Assembly: GCA_964511065.1 (NCBI GenBank)
Contig: CAZEEG010000006.1
Coordinates: 1-64,000, forward strand
Reading direction: 5' to 3'
DNA: 64,000 nt
Origin: CALBRZ01 sp964511065
GTDB taxonomy: Bacteria; Planctomycetota; Planctomycetia; Pirellulales; S012-138
The notes under the pieces were generated by a model that saw only the letters and a program-made list of their open reading frames with translations, was not told the DNA's origin and did not search any database. How positions within the stretch are numbered: the stretch's first letter is position 1; the number at the start of each line of letters is the position of its first letter. The position numbers were made by a program, and so were the translations under genes. This document shows, piece by piece, positions 53,078 through 61,685 of the stretch.

Positions 53078-55059
53078 AGGCGGCCTCCCAGGGGAGCAAC
53101 CGTAGCGGCGACGGGCGCGGCGACAGACGCGGTCTTGCGTTCAATGGTGTGCGGAGCCTTGGCTGTCTCTGCCGGTTGCGTGATGTGCGACGGTTCTCTG
53201 GCCGCGCGCGGTGCGTCGGCTAAGCTGAGTCGCTTAACGGCACGCAGAATCCAGCGAACGTTGAAGTAGCAGGCCGCGTACAACAGGGCCGCTTCCAGCC
53301 AGCCACCGGCCAACGCGATCACCACGATGTGCCAGCGAATATCGGCGTTTCCGGGCAGGTGATAGAGCAAACGCAGCCAGTTTCCCGCAGGATGAAGGCG
53401 AGCGTTGCCGCCACTGGCCGGTTCATCGGCACTGCTGTGTTGAGGTTCGCAGGCTTCGTGCTGACCGTAAAACAGCAGGTACTTGCCTGCGAAAAAGGCC
53501 GATACCAGCAGCCACGGCCAGGCAATCGGCAGCAGGTCAGCGGGGCGTAAGGCATCTGCCGCGGCGGCAAAGGCGGCCGCACTTGCGGCCCAGGCCATGG
53601 CGGCGTGGATGGCCAGATCAGAAAGCTCATCGACGTTAGCGTCCAGCCACGCGCCTTGCGGCGTGGCGGTGCCTTGCCATCGGGCCAGCTTTCCATCCAC
53701 GCGGTCGCAGCACCAGGCCAGCCACACCAGGGCGGCCGCACACCAGGTGGGCGTCCATCCGGCCACCAGGATGGCAACAGCGGCAAGAATGCATACCAGG
53801 CCGGCTACCGTTACCTGCCACGGCCGCATAGCCGTCTTGGCCGCGATACCGGCGATCCGGTTCAACGCTGGCAGCAGATACCAACGTGAGATCGGGTGCC
53901 GCCGTTCGCGGCGTGCTTCGTCGTTTGCCATATCCGTTGCGATCCCATCCAGCAGGGCCGTTGGATGAAAGCGGCGGAAGTACGCCCGCTCCCGGTGCAG
54001 CCGCTCCCGCCGGTCGCTAATGTTCGGCGAATTGCGATCGGTCGATTCGGGCATTTCGCATTTGGATACGGCATCGTTTGGGGCAGAAGTCTCCGCGGCG
54101 TCCTTAGCACACCGGTGATGCAACCGCAGGGCATCGCGCAGGGCTTTGGTGAACAGGAACCGGCGGTCGGACGAGCAAACCGGTGCTCGGCAGATGTCGA
54201 CCGCCACTCGCAGCGGAATGCCCACCAGTTGCCTCAGGCGGTGGGCTGGGTGCCGCAGGTGCCGCCACTGAAAGAGCAACGTATTGCGGTAAGCCAAGCG
54301 GAGGCATCCGGCATCGCCAAACTCGGGGCCGAAGCTGGCTGCTCCGCGGTGCCACGCCACGGCCGCTGGTACATAAACGGCGCGGTAACCTGCCATGTAC
54401 CCGCGAAAGGCGAAGTCGAGGTCTTCAATCCGGCCGGGCAGGTACCGGGCATCGAAACCACCCAGGTGCAGGAAAATTTGCCGATCCACGGCAATCGCGG
54501 CGCCGGCGGCGGCAGTTTCACCGCTTCGGTGACAAATGGATTCGGCCCCGGTAAAGCGTCCGGTGGCTTGGACGAGTCCCCAACGCCAGCGTACGGCCGT
54601 TTGAAAGCCCTCGAGTGTGCGGCCATCCCAGTGCCAACACAGTGGGGCGGCCAAGAAACACGGCGAGCTTGGGTGCTCCCTATCTGAAGCGACCGACGCT
54701 TCGGGGGAAGTACCGCTTGGCGCGGGGGCTTCACCCAACTGAGATTCAAAGGGGGCCACCCAGGGATCGATGGCATCTTCGGCCAGGCGGATGTCGTTGT
54801 TCAACAGAATGGAGACAGGAGCCGTACTGGCTGCTAACACGCGGTTGAACGAACACAAGCCTTCATTGACGCAGTGGTGAACCGGCACCTGCGGATAATG
54901 GTCGGCCAGCCATGGCAGGGAATCGTCGGTCGAGCCGTTATCGACGATGCTCACCCGGCAAGCATGCCGCGATCGGGCGGCCGCTGCCAGAAGCGAGGGC
55001 AGGCATTCTTCCAGCAGCCTGCGCCCGTTGTAGTTGAGCACCAATAACTCGACGTCCAT
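53074..55059 (-). CDS. GT2 glycosyltransferase fused to CDP-alcohol phosphotransferase
   Basis: A single 661-residue protein combines two enzymes. Residues 1-280 are a GT2 domain (LVLNYNGRRLLEECLPSLL, SIVDNGSTDDSLPWL, LLNNDI, GGFDARYLPGRIEDLDFAF). Residues 340-620 form a membrane domain with several helices and the complete CDP-alcohol phosphatidyltransferase motif. In CDRVDGKLARWQG...GAWLDANVDE the residues are Asp452, Asp455, Gly456, Ala459, Arg460, Gly469, Asp473 and Asp477, exactly D-x2-DG-x2-AR-x8-G-x3-D-x3-D. The domain should transfer a phospho-alcohol from CDP-alcohol to an acceptor lipid or sugar. It starts the operon, behind a GGGAAAC site, and overlaps the WaaE-like gene. The fusion is very unusual. 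Confidence 0.92.
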   Translation of the reverse strand: MDVELLVLNYNGRRLLEECLPSLLAAAARSRHACRVSIVDNGSTDDSLPWLADHYPQVPVHHCVNEGLCSFNRVLAASTAPVSILLNNDIRLAEDAIDPWVAPFESQLGEAPAPSGTSPEASVASDREHPSSPCFLAAPLCWHWDGRTLEGFQTAVRWRWGLVQATGRFTGAESICHRSGETAAAGAAIAVDRQIFLHLGGFDARYLPGRIEDLDFAFRGYMAGYRAVYVPAAVAWHRGAASFGPEFGDAGCLRLAYRNTLLFQWRHLRHPAHRLRQLVGIPLRVAVDICRAPVCSSDRRFLFTKALRDALRLHHRCAKDAAETSAPNDAVSKCEMPESTDRNSPNISDRRERLHRERAYFRRFHPTALLDGIATDMANDEARRERRHPISRWYLLPALNRIAGIAAKTAMRPWQVTVAGLVCILAAVAILVAGWTPTWCAAALVWLAWCCDRVDGKLARWQGTATPQGAWLDANVDELSDLAIHAAMAWAASAAAFAAAADALRPADLLPIAWPWLLVSAFFAGKYLLFYGQHEACEPQHSSADEPASGGNARLHPAGNWLRLLYHLPGNADIRWHIVVIALAGGWLEAALLYAACYFNVRWILRAVKRLSLADAPRAAREPSHITQPAETAKAPHTIERKTASVAAPVAATVAPLGGRL

Positions 55060-55477
55060 TGCTTGTTTCCCGCAGACTCCATTCGGCGGAAGTTGAGCCG
55101 GGGAGGCATCCGATGCCCCCCGACAATTTGGCGAGCGACCAATCTAGGACCCAGGGCGATGGAAGGTCAAGACGGACAGCCTGCTAGCATGCCGTGCTGC
55201 TAGCACGGCTGGCTGATCGGCCAATCCATCGCTGGTGCCGGCGGCCATCGTTTCGCTGGCGGAATCATTCTCACGCTTTATGCGAGCAATTGGGTGGGTT
55301 GGCAAAAAAGATTTCCGGAGTCCCATCCGGGGAGGCGTGCGCCGCCGAGGGCCGCTCATCTGCCATTGGGGGATTGATGCTGCGGGGCGTAAGATGGTCG
55401 CCATTTGCCGGGCCAGTGAGATGGAATCACCGCTGGTCATCGGCATGGTGTGAATCACTCCCTACGCGCCCCGCGCC
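55060..55477. other. Divergent promoter region of the glycan genes
   Basis: About 420 bases between the divergently transcribed glycan operon and the second GT39-like gene. Open frames here are not protein-like. The promoters for both transcription units should lie here, but no clear -35/-10 pair was identified. Confidence 0.45.
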
Positions 55478-57160
55478 ATGAGCGACGTTGCCACCATCCC
55501 TCGTGTTCGCCGAACACCGCCTGCCAGGGGCCGGCTTCGTGCCCTGCCGTGGCGGTCGCAATCGGGCACGCCTTGGGCGGACCGTCGGCTGTGGCTGATT
55601 GTCGGCTTGGCGCTGGTCTTGCGCGCGCCGGGCTTGGACCGCCCTCTGCTGGGGAATTTTGCAACCAAGAACGTCGCCTATGCGATGATTGCCCAGAATT
55701 GGGCAACCGGCCAGGCCTCGCTCTGGCACCCTACGCTGCACGTGCTGCGCGATGGTAAGCCAGGCTTGCACCTGCTCGAAGTACCCGTCGCCGCATACGT
55801 GGCTGGTGGACTGTGGTACACGCTGGGCGGTTCGCTCGATTTTTGGGGCAGGGCGGTCTCGGTCGGTTGTATCGCGGTCGCGGTTGGCTTGCTGTACGTG
55901 CTGGTGCGCCGCTGGCATGGTGCCGCTGCCGCCGCTGCTGCCGCGGTGGCCCTGGCCATCTCGCCGGTAAGCATCATTTATGGCCAAAGCTTCATGCTGG
56001 AAGCATCGGCGGTCTTGTTCAGCATTGCCGCCTTGGATGCCGCCGACCGCTTTGGACGCGGGGCCTCCTGGTGGTGGATGGCGCTGGCCGCCGCGTCGTT
56101 GGGCCTGCTGGTGCTTTCCAAAATTTATATGGCGGTGATGCTGCTGCCGTTGGCCCACTTGGCATGTCCCTGGCGAAAGCCAGCATCCAATGAACGTCCG
56201 CGGCACGACCCATGGGCATCAGGAACTGGCAAGCCTTGGCGAGTTGCGGCGGCGCTCACACTGTTAGCTCTGGCCCTGCTGCCGGCCGCTGCCTGGTATG
56301 TCCACGTGATGGCGATCACGGCCGACCACTCGCCAGTGGCAGGGCAGGTCTTCTATTCGCTCCGCGACAGCCAGCGGGTTCACCGTTGGCCGCCCGATGA
56401 ACTGTTTCGTGCCGACTTCTATCGGCAGTTGCTGGACGACTTGAGCACGGTTGTACTAACGCCGATCGGTTTCACGCTGTTGGTGATTGGCGGTTGCCGC
56501 CGCGAAGCCCGGCAGCACCTTGCCTGGTTGGCCGCTGCGGCGGTGCTGGTGCTCGTCCTGCCGCGGAAGTTCTACGCCATGAATTATTATTTCTTGCCCA
56601 TCCTGCCACCGTTGGCGGTGCTGGTGGGATTGGGCTGGAAGACCGTATCAGCCGCTTTGGCCAAGGCCGTGTCGGATGGGGAAGGAAGCGTGCCGTCCGA
56701 AACGGCCGCACGGGTGTGGCCGCGAGACAGGCTGGCGCGGCGGGCCGTGCCTGCGGTGTTGCTGGCGGCCGCGCTGCTGCTTTCGCTCCGGTATGCGGCC
56801 AAGCCGGCGTTTATCACACCCGAGGAAGACCGCAGTGTGCTGGCGGCAGCCGAGGCGTGCCGGAAACTGGTGTCGCAGGGCGAAACCGTGGCTACGCTAC
56901 ATGGTACCACGATCGACCTGTTGTATTACTGCAACCGGCGAGGTTGGGTGATGCCGCCGGCCGCTGACCGACTGCCGCAGGCGGCTGCCGAGGCTGCGAG
57001 GCAGGGGGCACGGTACCTGGTGGTGGCACACCTGCGGGGATTGCCGGCGGAAACGCGACGCTGGCTTCAACGCCTGCCGGAAGCTGCCGCTGGTCACGAT
57101 TATGCCGTTTATGACCTGCGTTCGCTCGATCCGACCCCGCTGGCCGACCGCCGGCGTTGA
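55478..57160 (+). CDS. ArnT/GT39-like membrane glycosyltransferase
   Basis: This 560-residue polytopic membrane protein has the GT-C fold pattern: RAPGLDRPLLGNFATKNVA in the first extracytoplasmic loop, and HPTLHVLRDGKPGLHLLEVP. Later segments include SIIYGQSFMLEASAVLFSI, ALPPAAWYVHVM-like helices, and a soluble C-terminal domain of about 130 residues. Such enzymes transfer sugars from undecaprenyl-phosphate carriers to lipid A, proteins or glycans. It is divergent from the glycan operon. ATG 55478 lacks a clear ribosome binding site. Confidence 0.88.
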   Translation: MSDVATIPRVRRTPPARGRLRALPWRSQSGTPWADRRLWLIVGLALVLRAPGLDRPLLGNFATKNVAYAMIAQNWATGQASLWHPTLHVLRDGKPGLHLLEVPVAAYVAGGLWYTLGGSLDFWGRAVSVGCIAVAVGLLYVLVRRWHGAAAAAAAAVALAISPVSIIYGQSFMLEASAVLFSIAALDAADRFGRGASWWWMALAAASLGLLVLSKIYMAVMLLPLAHLACPWRKPASNERPRHDPWASGTGKPWRVAAALTLLALALLPAAAWYVHVMAITADHSPVAGQVFYSLRDSQRVHRWPPDELFRADFYRQLLDDLSTVVLTPIGFTLLVIGGCRREARQHLAWLAAAAVLVLVLPRKFYAMNYYFLPILPPLAVLVGLGWKTVSAALAKAVSDGEGSVPSETAARVWPRDRLARRAVPAVLLAAALLLSLRYAAKPAFITPEEDRSVLAAAEACRKLVSQGETVATLHGTTIDLLYYCNRRGWVMPPAADRLPQAAAEAARQGARYLVVAHLRGLPAETRRWLQRLPEAAAGHDYAVYDLRSLDPTPLADRRR

Positions 57161-57302
57161 ATTGGGGCCGCGTCGGGAGTCCATGCTTTAAACGCTGACG
57201 GCGGTATCCCATGCCTGCATACCGTCTGCCGGCCATTCGTGACCTACACTGTCGATAGACGACACCGGGAACACGCCCAGGCGGAACGCGCGAGGTGAGC
57301 CG

Positions 57303-57437
57303 ATGAGCAGGTACATCAACAGCTTCTTTAACCACATCAACGGTTGGGGCCTTTGGGAGTGGGTGCTGATCGGTCTGGCCGTGCTGGCCGTGGGGATGTT
57401 CTGCATGCGCGGATTCGGCTCGCGCTCCAACTATTGA
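57303..57437 (+). CDS. 44-residue single-helix membrane micro-protein
   Basis: This small open frame has a strong GAGGTGA ribosome binding site five bases before ATG 57303. It encodes 44 residues: a polar N-terminus (MSRYINSFFNHINGWGLWEW), one membrane helix (VLIGLAVLAVGMFCM) and a short polar C-terminus ending GSRSNY. The composition and site are typical of a real small membrane protein. It lies 140 bases after the ArnT-like gene. No known family is recognised. Confidence 0.8.
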   Translation: MSRYINSFFNHINGWGLWEWVLIGLAVLAVGMFCMRGFGSRSNY

Positions 57438-57782
57438 GGCCGCGGCGTCCGCTTGCGGTCCCAATTCGCTACGCCTGCCCCGCAAGCCAATTGCCTGGCC
57501 AGCGGATGGACAGCGCGGCCGTCTGCTCTGAATGCCGCAGTGGGCTTTGCGCGGCTTGATTAAGTTGTCCGATTTGGCCGCTAGGGCTGCCGGCAATACC
57601 ACCCCACGGTTCGGCCGGCGCCGGCCAGTGCGCCGGCCCGCCACGTTGCCCCTGCTCCCCGGCAGGAATATACTCTTGGCAGGGAAGTGTAACGCGTGCC
57701 GACCGCGTGCCTTTGCCGGCAAATGCCTGGCAGGGGGCCTTGATTCGCATTTCCTGGCCTGACCTATTCTCGGGGAATCGTC
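57438..57782. other. Intergenic region before the TraB-family gene
   Basis: About 345 bases between the micro-protein and the TraB-like gene, both on the plus strand. GC-rich, no convincing open frame. A promoter for the TraB-like gene is likely here. Confidence 0.45.
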
Positions 57783-58694
57783 ATGTTGCATCGCTCTTGG
57801 GCGATTGCCGCCGCACTGCTGGGCAGTTTTGTATTCACATCGGCCGGGTATGCTGAACCCGCCGCGACCGCGAGTCCGACGGTCGCCGCTGAGAAGGTCG
57901 CCGAAGAAACGCCAACGAAGTTTCTTCGCGTGCAACGCGACGAGGACAACGAGGAAGTGACTTCGCTGGAAACGGCAATCGTGTCGTACCGGGGCCTCAA
58001 TCCCGAGGGTGAGGAGGTGCAGGTTGACCTGGTAGGGGCCGTTCACATCGGCGACACGCAGTACTACCGCAATTTGAATGACGTCTTTGGCGAGTACGAC
58101 GTGGTGTTGTACGAATTGGTGGCTCCCAAGGGCGCCCGGCCTGGCCGCGGCACCGCTGGCGTCTGGAGCCCCCTGGCCAACATGCTCAGCCTCGACGACC
58201 AGATTCTGCGGATTGATTACCAGCGGGAGAATTTCGTCCACGCCGACATGTCGTGGGATGAAATGGTGCAGTCGATGGAGAAGCGGCAGGAAAGCTTCCT
58301 GAATATGTTCTTCAGGATGGTTGGCCAGAGTATCGCCCTGGACAGCACCCGCAAGCAGGGCGGTGGGGAAGGCGAATTGCTCGCCGGCCTGCTGTTCTCG
58401 AAGAATCCTTCGCTTACCTGGAAGCGCGTGATGGCCGCGCAGTTTGAGGATTCGGACAAGGCGATGCGGTGGCTGGAAGGCCCCGAGGCCGACGGTTCCA
58501 CCTTGATCCACGAGCGGAACAAGGTAGCTCTTAAGGTCCTGAAAGAACAAATCGCCGCCGGCAAGAAGAAACTGGCCGTGTTCTACGGCGCAGGGCACTT
58601 GCCCGACATGGAAAAGCGGTTGCGGGAAGATTTCCAGCTCAAGCGGTCCGGTGAGCCCCGCTGGCTGACGGCTTGGGATTTGAGCGACAAGTAA
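57783..58694 (+). CDS. Secreted TraB/GumN (Tiki-like) family protein
   Basis: This 303-residue protein has a signal peptide ending TSAGYAEP and starts at ATG 57783 behind GGGGAA. The TraB/PrgY/GumN fold is marked by VDLVGAVHIGDTQYYRNLND near residue 80, VVLYELVAPKG near residue 108 and the C-terminal AVFYGAGHLPDMEKRL near residue 265. In the family these GxxH and Glu positions form a metal site, and some members (Tiki) are metalloproteases. The likely location is periplasmic or exported. A perfect hairpin terminator follows. Confidence 0.88.
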   Translation: MLHRSWAIAAALLGSFVFTSAGYAEPAATASPTVAAEKVAEETPTKFLRVQRDEDNEEVTSLETAIVSYRGLNPEGEEVQVDLVGAVHIGDTQYYRNLNDVFGEYDVVLYELVAPKGARPGRGTAGVWSPLANMLSLDDQILRIDYQRENFVHADMSWDEMVQSMEKRQESFLNMFFRMVGQSIALDSTRKQGGGEGELLAGLLFSKNPSLTWKRVMAAQFEDSDKAMRWLEGPEADGSTLIHERNKVALKVLKEQIAAGKKKLAVFYGAGHLPDMEKRLREDFQLKRSGEPRWLTAWDLSDK

Positions 58695-58721
58695 CCCGCT
58701 TGAGCAGCATTGAAAAAGCAA

Positions 58722-58757
58722 CATCAGGGCGTGGTTAGCGCCAACCACGCCCTGATG
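58722..58757. terminator. Strong bidirectional terminator hairpin
   Basis: A perfect 15-base stem (58722-58736 / 58743-58757) with a 6-base loop, flanked by an A-rich stretch (tgaaaaag) upstream and cttt downstream. It lies between the convergent TraB-like gene and clpB, so it should terminate transcription from both sides. Confidence 0.85.
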
Positions 58758-58870
58758 CTTTGATCTCAGGTCATTGATGGAAAGCGGCGCGGCGGATAGC
58801 GTCGTGGCACGCGCGCAACCTCTAGGGCCGGTTCCACCGTCCGCGTGCATTGGCTTAGCGCCTTTTGGTT

Positions 58871-58949
58871 GGTTGGGCAACATCTGGAACTGGTTGCTTC
58901 CGCATAGTGACCGGCAATAGCCGGACCTGCATGATGTTGCTGCCCAACC
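58871..58949. other. Imperfect long inverted repeat downstream of clpB
   Basis: The arms ggttgggcaacatc (58871-58884) and gatgttgctgcccaacc (58933-58949) pair along 14 bases with a 3-base insertion. A second stem (ccggcaatagccgg) lies in the loop. It is a candidate structured RNA or clpB 3'-end element. Function unknown. Confidence 0.45.
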
Positions 58950-59015
58950 GCGTACGGCTCGGGAGCGCCGTGGCAAGCGCGATTTCTCAAAACATGCGTG
59001 CCGCGCCCTCTGGGC

Positions 59016-61685
59016 TCACGAAACCTCCGCGGTTTCTGCGGCCGGTAGTACCTGGAACACCATCTCGCCATCGGCTGCGTCCACGCGAATGGTGCTGCCC
59101 GGCTCGATCTTGCCCTTGAGCAGTTCGATGGCCAGCGGGTTTTCCAGCCGCTGCTGGATCACGCGCTTCAGCGGCCGCGCACCGTAGGTCGGGTCGTAAC
59201 CTTCCTCGGCCAGGGCGTCGAGCGCCTCGCTGGTGACCTCCAGCTTGAGTTCCTGGTCCTCCAACCGTTTGCGGAGCCGGTTGATCTGCAGATCGGTGAT
59301 CTTGCGAATCTGATCGCGCTCGAGCGGGTGGAAGATGATCGTTTCGTCGATCCGGTTCAGGAACTCCGGCAGGAAGTGTGCTTGCAGCGCGGCTTGGACA
59401 GCCTCGCGGATGGATTCGTGGCTGCCGCCTTCCCGGGTGATTTCCTGGATGGCCTGGCTGCCGATGTTGGACGTCATCACCACGATGGTATTGGTGAAGT
59501 CCACCGTGTGGCCTTGGTTGTCGGTCAGGCGGCCGTCGTCGAGCACCTGGAGCAGGATGTTAAAGACATCGCGATGCGCTTTCTCCATCTCGTCCAGCAG
59601 CACCACGCAGTAGGGCCGGCGACGGACCGCCTCGGTCAGCCGCCCACCTTCCTCGTAGCCGATGTAGCCTGGAGGCGCGCCGATCAACCGGCTGACGGTG
59701 TGCTTCTCCATGAATTCGCTCATGTCGAGCCGCACCATCGCGTTTTCGTCGTCGAACAGCGCCTCGGCCAGGGCTTTGCACAACTCGGTCTTGCCCACCC
59801 CGGTGGGGCCCAGGAACAGGAAAGAGCCGATCGGGCGGTTGGGGTCTTGCAGGCCGCTGCGACTGCGGCGAACGGCGTTCGAGACGGCTTCCACCGCTTC
59901 TTCCTGCCCCACCACTCGCAAGTGCAGCCGGTCTTCCATCACCAGCAGCTTGTTACGCTCGGTTTCGAGCATCCGCGTGACGGGGATGCCCGTCCAGGCA
60001 CTGACGACCTCGGCGATTTCATCGGGGCCCACTTCGCGGCGGAGCAGTCGCCGCCGCGGCGCGCCGTCTTTCTCGGCGCCTTCCTGCTGGGTGGCCGCTT
60101 CGATCTGCGCAGTCAACTGGTCGCGCTCGCGCTGGAGTTCGTACAGCCGCTGGTATTCTTCCTCGGCGACCAGTTCGCCTGTGTCCTGCTTCTGCTTGAT
60201 CGTGGTTTGCAACTGCTTGAACTGGAGTTCAACCTCGGCCAGCCGGGCGTGCATCTGCTGCACGTCGCCCAGGCCCATTTTCTCCGACTCCCACTGCTCG
60301 CGAAGGTTCGCCAGTTCGAACCTCAGCGTTTTCATCTCCTCTTCAATTTCTTGGAGTCGCTGCCGAGCGTGTTCCTCGGTTTCCTCTTCCAGTTGCCGAT
60401 GCGCCAACTCCAGTTGCACCAGTCGCCGCTGGACCTCGTCGATTTCGGCCGGGACACTTTCCAGTTCCATGGCCAGCCGGCTGGCGGCTTCGTCGACCAG
60501 GTCGATGGCCTTGTCGGGCAGGAAACGATCGGTGATGTAGCGCTGCGAAAGCTGCGCGGCCGCGACCAGGGCCGAATCCTTGATCTTAACGCCCTTGTGG
60601 TGTGCCTCGTAACGGCTCTTGAGGCCCCGCAGAATCGCGATCGTGTCTTCGACGCTCGGCTCGCTGATGTACACCGGCTGGAACCGCCGCTCCAGCGCGG
60701 CGTCCTTTTCGATGTATTCGCGATATTCGTCCAGCGTGGTGGCACCGATGCAGCGCAGTTCGCCTCGGGCCAGCGCCGGCTTGAGCAGGTTGGCCGCGTC
60801 GGCACCGCCTTCGGCCCGGCCGGCGCCGACCACCGTATGCAATTCGTCGATGAACAGAACCACGCCGCCGGCGGCATCCTGCACTTCGCGCAGCACGGCC
60901 TTCAGGCGATCCTCGAACTCACCGCGATACTTGGCTCCGGCGACCAGCGCCCCCATGTCCAGGGCAATCACGCGCTTGTTCTGGAGGCTGCTGGGCACGT
61001 CGCCATCGACGATCCGCAGCGCCAGCCCTTCGGCAATGGCCGTCTTGCCGACGCCCGGCTCGCCAATCAGCACGGGGTTGTTCTTGGTGCGGCGCGAAAG
61101 TACCTGAATCACGCGGCGGATTTCGCTATCGCGGCCGATCACCGGATCGAGCTTGCCGCGCTTCGCCTGTTCCACCAGGTCAATGCCGTACTTTTCCAGT
61201 GCCTGGAACTTGTCTTCCGGCGATTGGTCGGTGACGCGGGCGCTCCCGCGGACGCTCTTGAGCGCTTGGATGATCTCCTGCTCGCCCACCGCGTTGAGCT
61301 TCAGCACGTCCTGGGCCTTGGACTTGACCTTGACCAGCGCCAGCAGCAGATGCTCGGTGGAAATGAACTCGTCTTTGAAGGTTTCAGCCTCGCGGGCTGC
61401 ACCTTCCAGAACCTGCATCAGTGCGGACGAAGGCTGCGGCGGGCCGCTGGCTCCGCTGACCTTGGGCAACTGCCTGAGATCGGCATCGACAATGTCGGCC
61501 AAGCGAGCCCGATTGGCACCGATCTTCTCCAAAACGGCCCCTACGATGCCTTCACGCTCGGCCAAGAGGCCGGCCAGCAGGTGCAACGGTTCCAGTTGCG
61601 GACTCTGCTTTTCCTGCGCCAATTCTTGTGCCCGCTGCAAGGCTTCCTGGGCTTTGAGCGTCAGTTTATCCAGGCGGAATGCCAT
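59016..61685 (-). CDS. clpB: ATP-dependent chaperone ClpB
   Basis: ClpB is a hexameric AAA+ disaggregase that works with DnaK. The 889-residue protein has the Clp N-terminal domain (LTLKAQEALQRAQELAQ), a first AAA+ domain with Walker A GEPGVGKTAIAEG and Walker B VVLFIDELHTVVG, a long coiled-coil middle domain (about residues 410-540), and a second AAA+ domain with GPTGVGKTELCKALAE and VVLLDEMEKAH. The C-terminal end is complete. ATG 61685 has an AGGAG site about 12 bases upstream. It lies downstream of dnaK on the same strand, a sensible chaperone grouping. The long plus-strand frame across it is a shadow. Confidence 0.97.
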   Translation of the reverse strand: MAFRLDKLTLKAQEALQRAQELAQEKQSPQLEPLHLLAGLLAEREGIVGAVLEKIGANRARLADIVDADLRQLPKVSGASGPPQPSSALMQVLEGAAREAETFKDEFISTEHLLLALVKVKSKAQDVLKLNAVGEQEIIQALKSVRGSARVTDQSPEDKFQALEKYGIDLVEQAKRGKLDPVIGRDSEIRRVIQVLSRRTKNNPVLIGEPGVGKTAIAEGLALRIVDGDVPSSLQNKRVIALDMGALVAGAKYRGEFEDRLKAVLREVQDAAGGVVLFIDELHTVVGAGRAEGGADAANLLKPALARGELRCIGATTLDEYREYIEKDAALERRFQPVYISEPSVEDTIAILRGLKSRYEAHHKGVKIKDSALVAAAQLSQRYITDRFLPDKAIDLVDEAASRLAMELESVPAEIDEVQRRLVQLELAHRQLEEETEEHARQRLQEIEEEMKTLRFELANLREQWESEKMGLGDVQQMHARLAEVELQFKQLQTTIKQKQDTGELVAEEEYQRLYELQRERDQLTAQIEAATQQEGAEKDGAPRRRLLRREVGPDEIAEVVSAWTGIPVTRMLETERNKLLVMEDRLHLRVVGQEEAVEAVSNAVRRSRSGLQDPNRPIGSFLFLGPTGVGKTELCKALAEALFDDENAMVRLDMSEFMEKHTVSRLIGAPPGYIGYEEGGRLTEAVRRRPYCVVLLDEMEKAHRDVFNILLQVLDDGRLTDNQGHTVDFTNTIVVMTSNIGSQAIQEITREGGSHESIREAVQAALQAHFLPEFLNRIDETIIFHPLERDQIRKITDLQINRLRKRLEDQELKLEVTSEALDALAEEGYDPTYGARPLKRVIQQRLENPLAIELLKGKIEPGSTIRVDAADGEMVFQVLPAAETAEVS

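Noticed and set aside
55144..55458. Minus-strand open frame of about 100 codons between the glycan operon and the second GT39 gene
   Set aside because: It has no ribosome binding site, and its Arg/Pro/Ser-rich composition is not like the neighbouring proteins.
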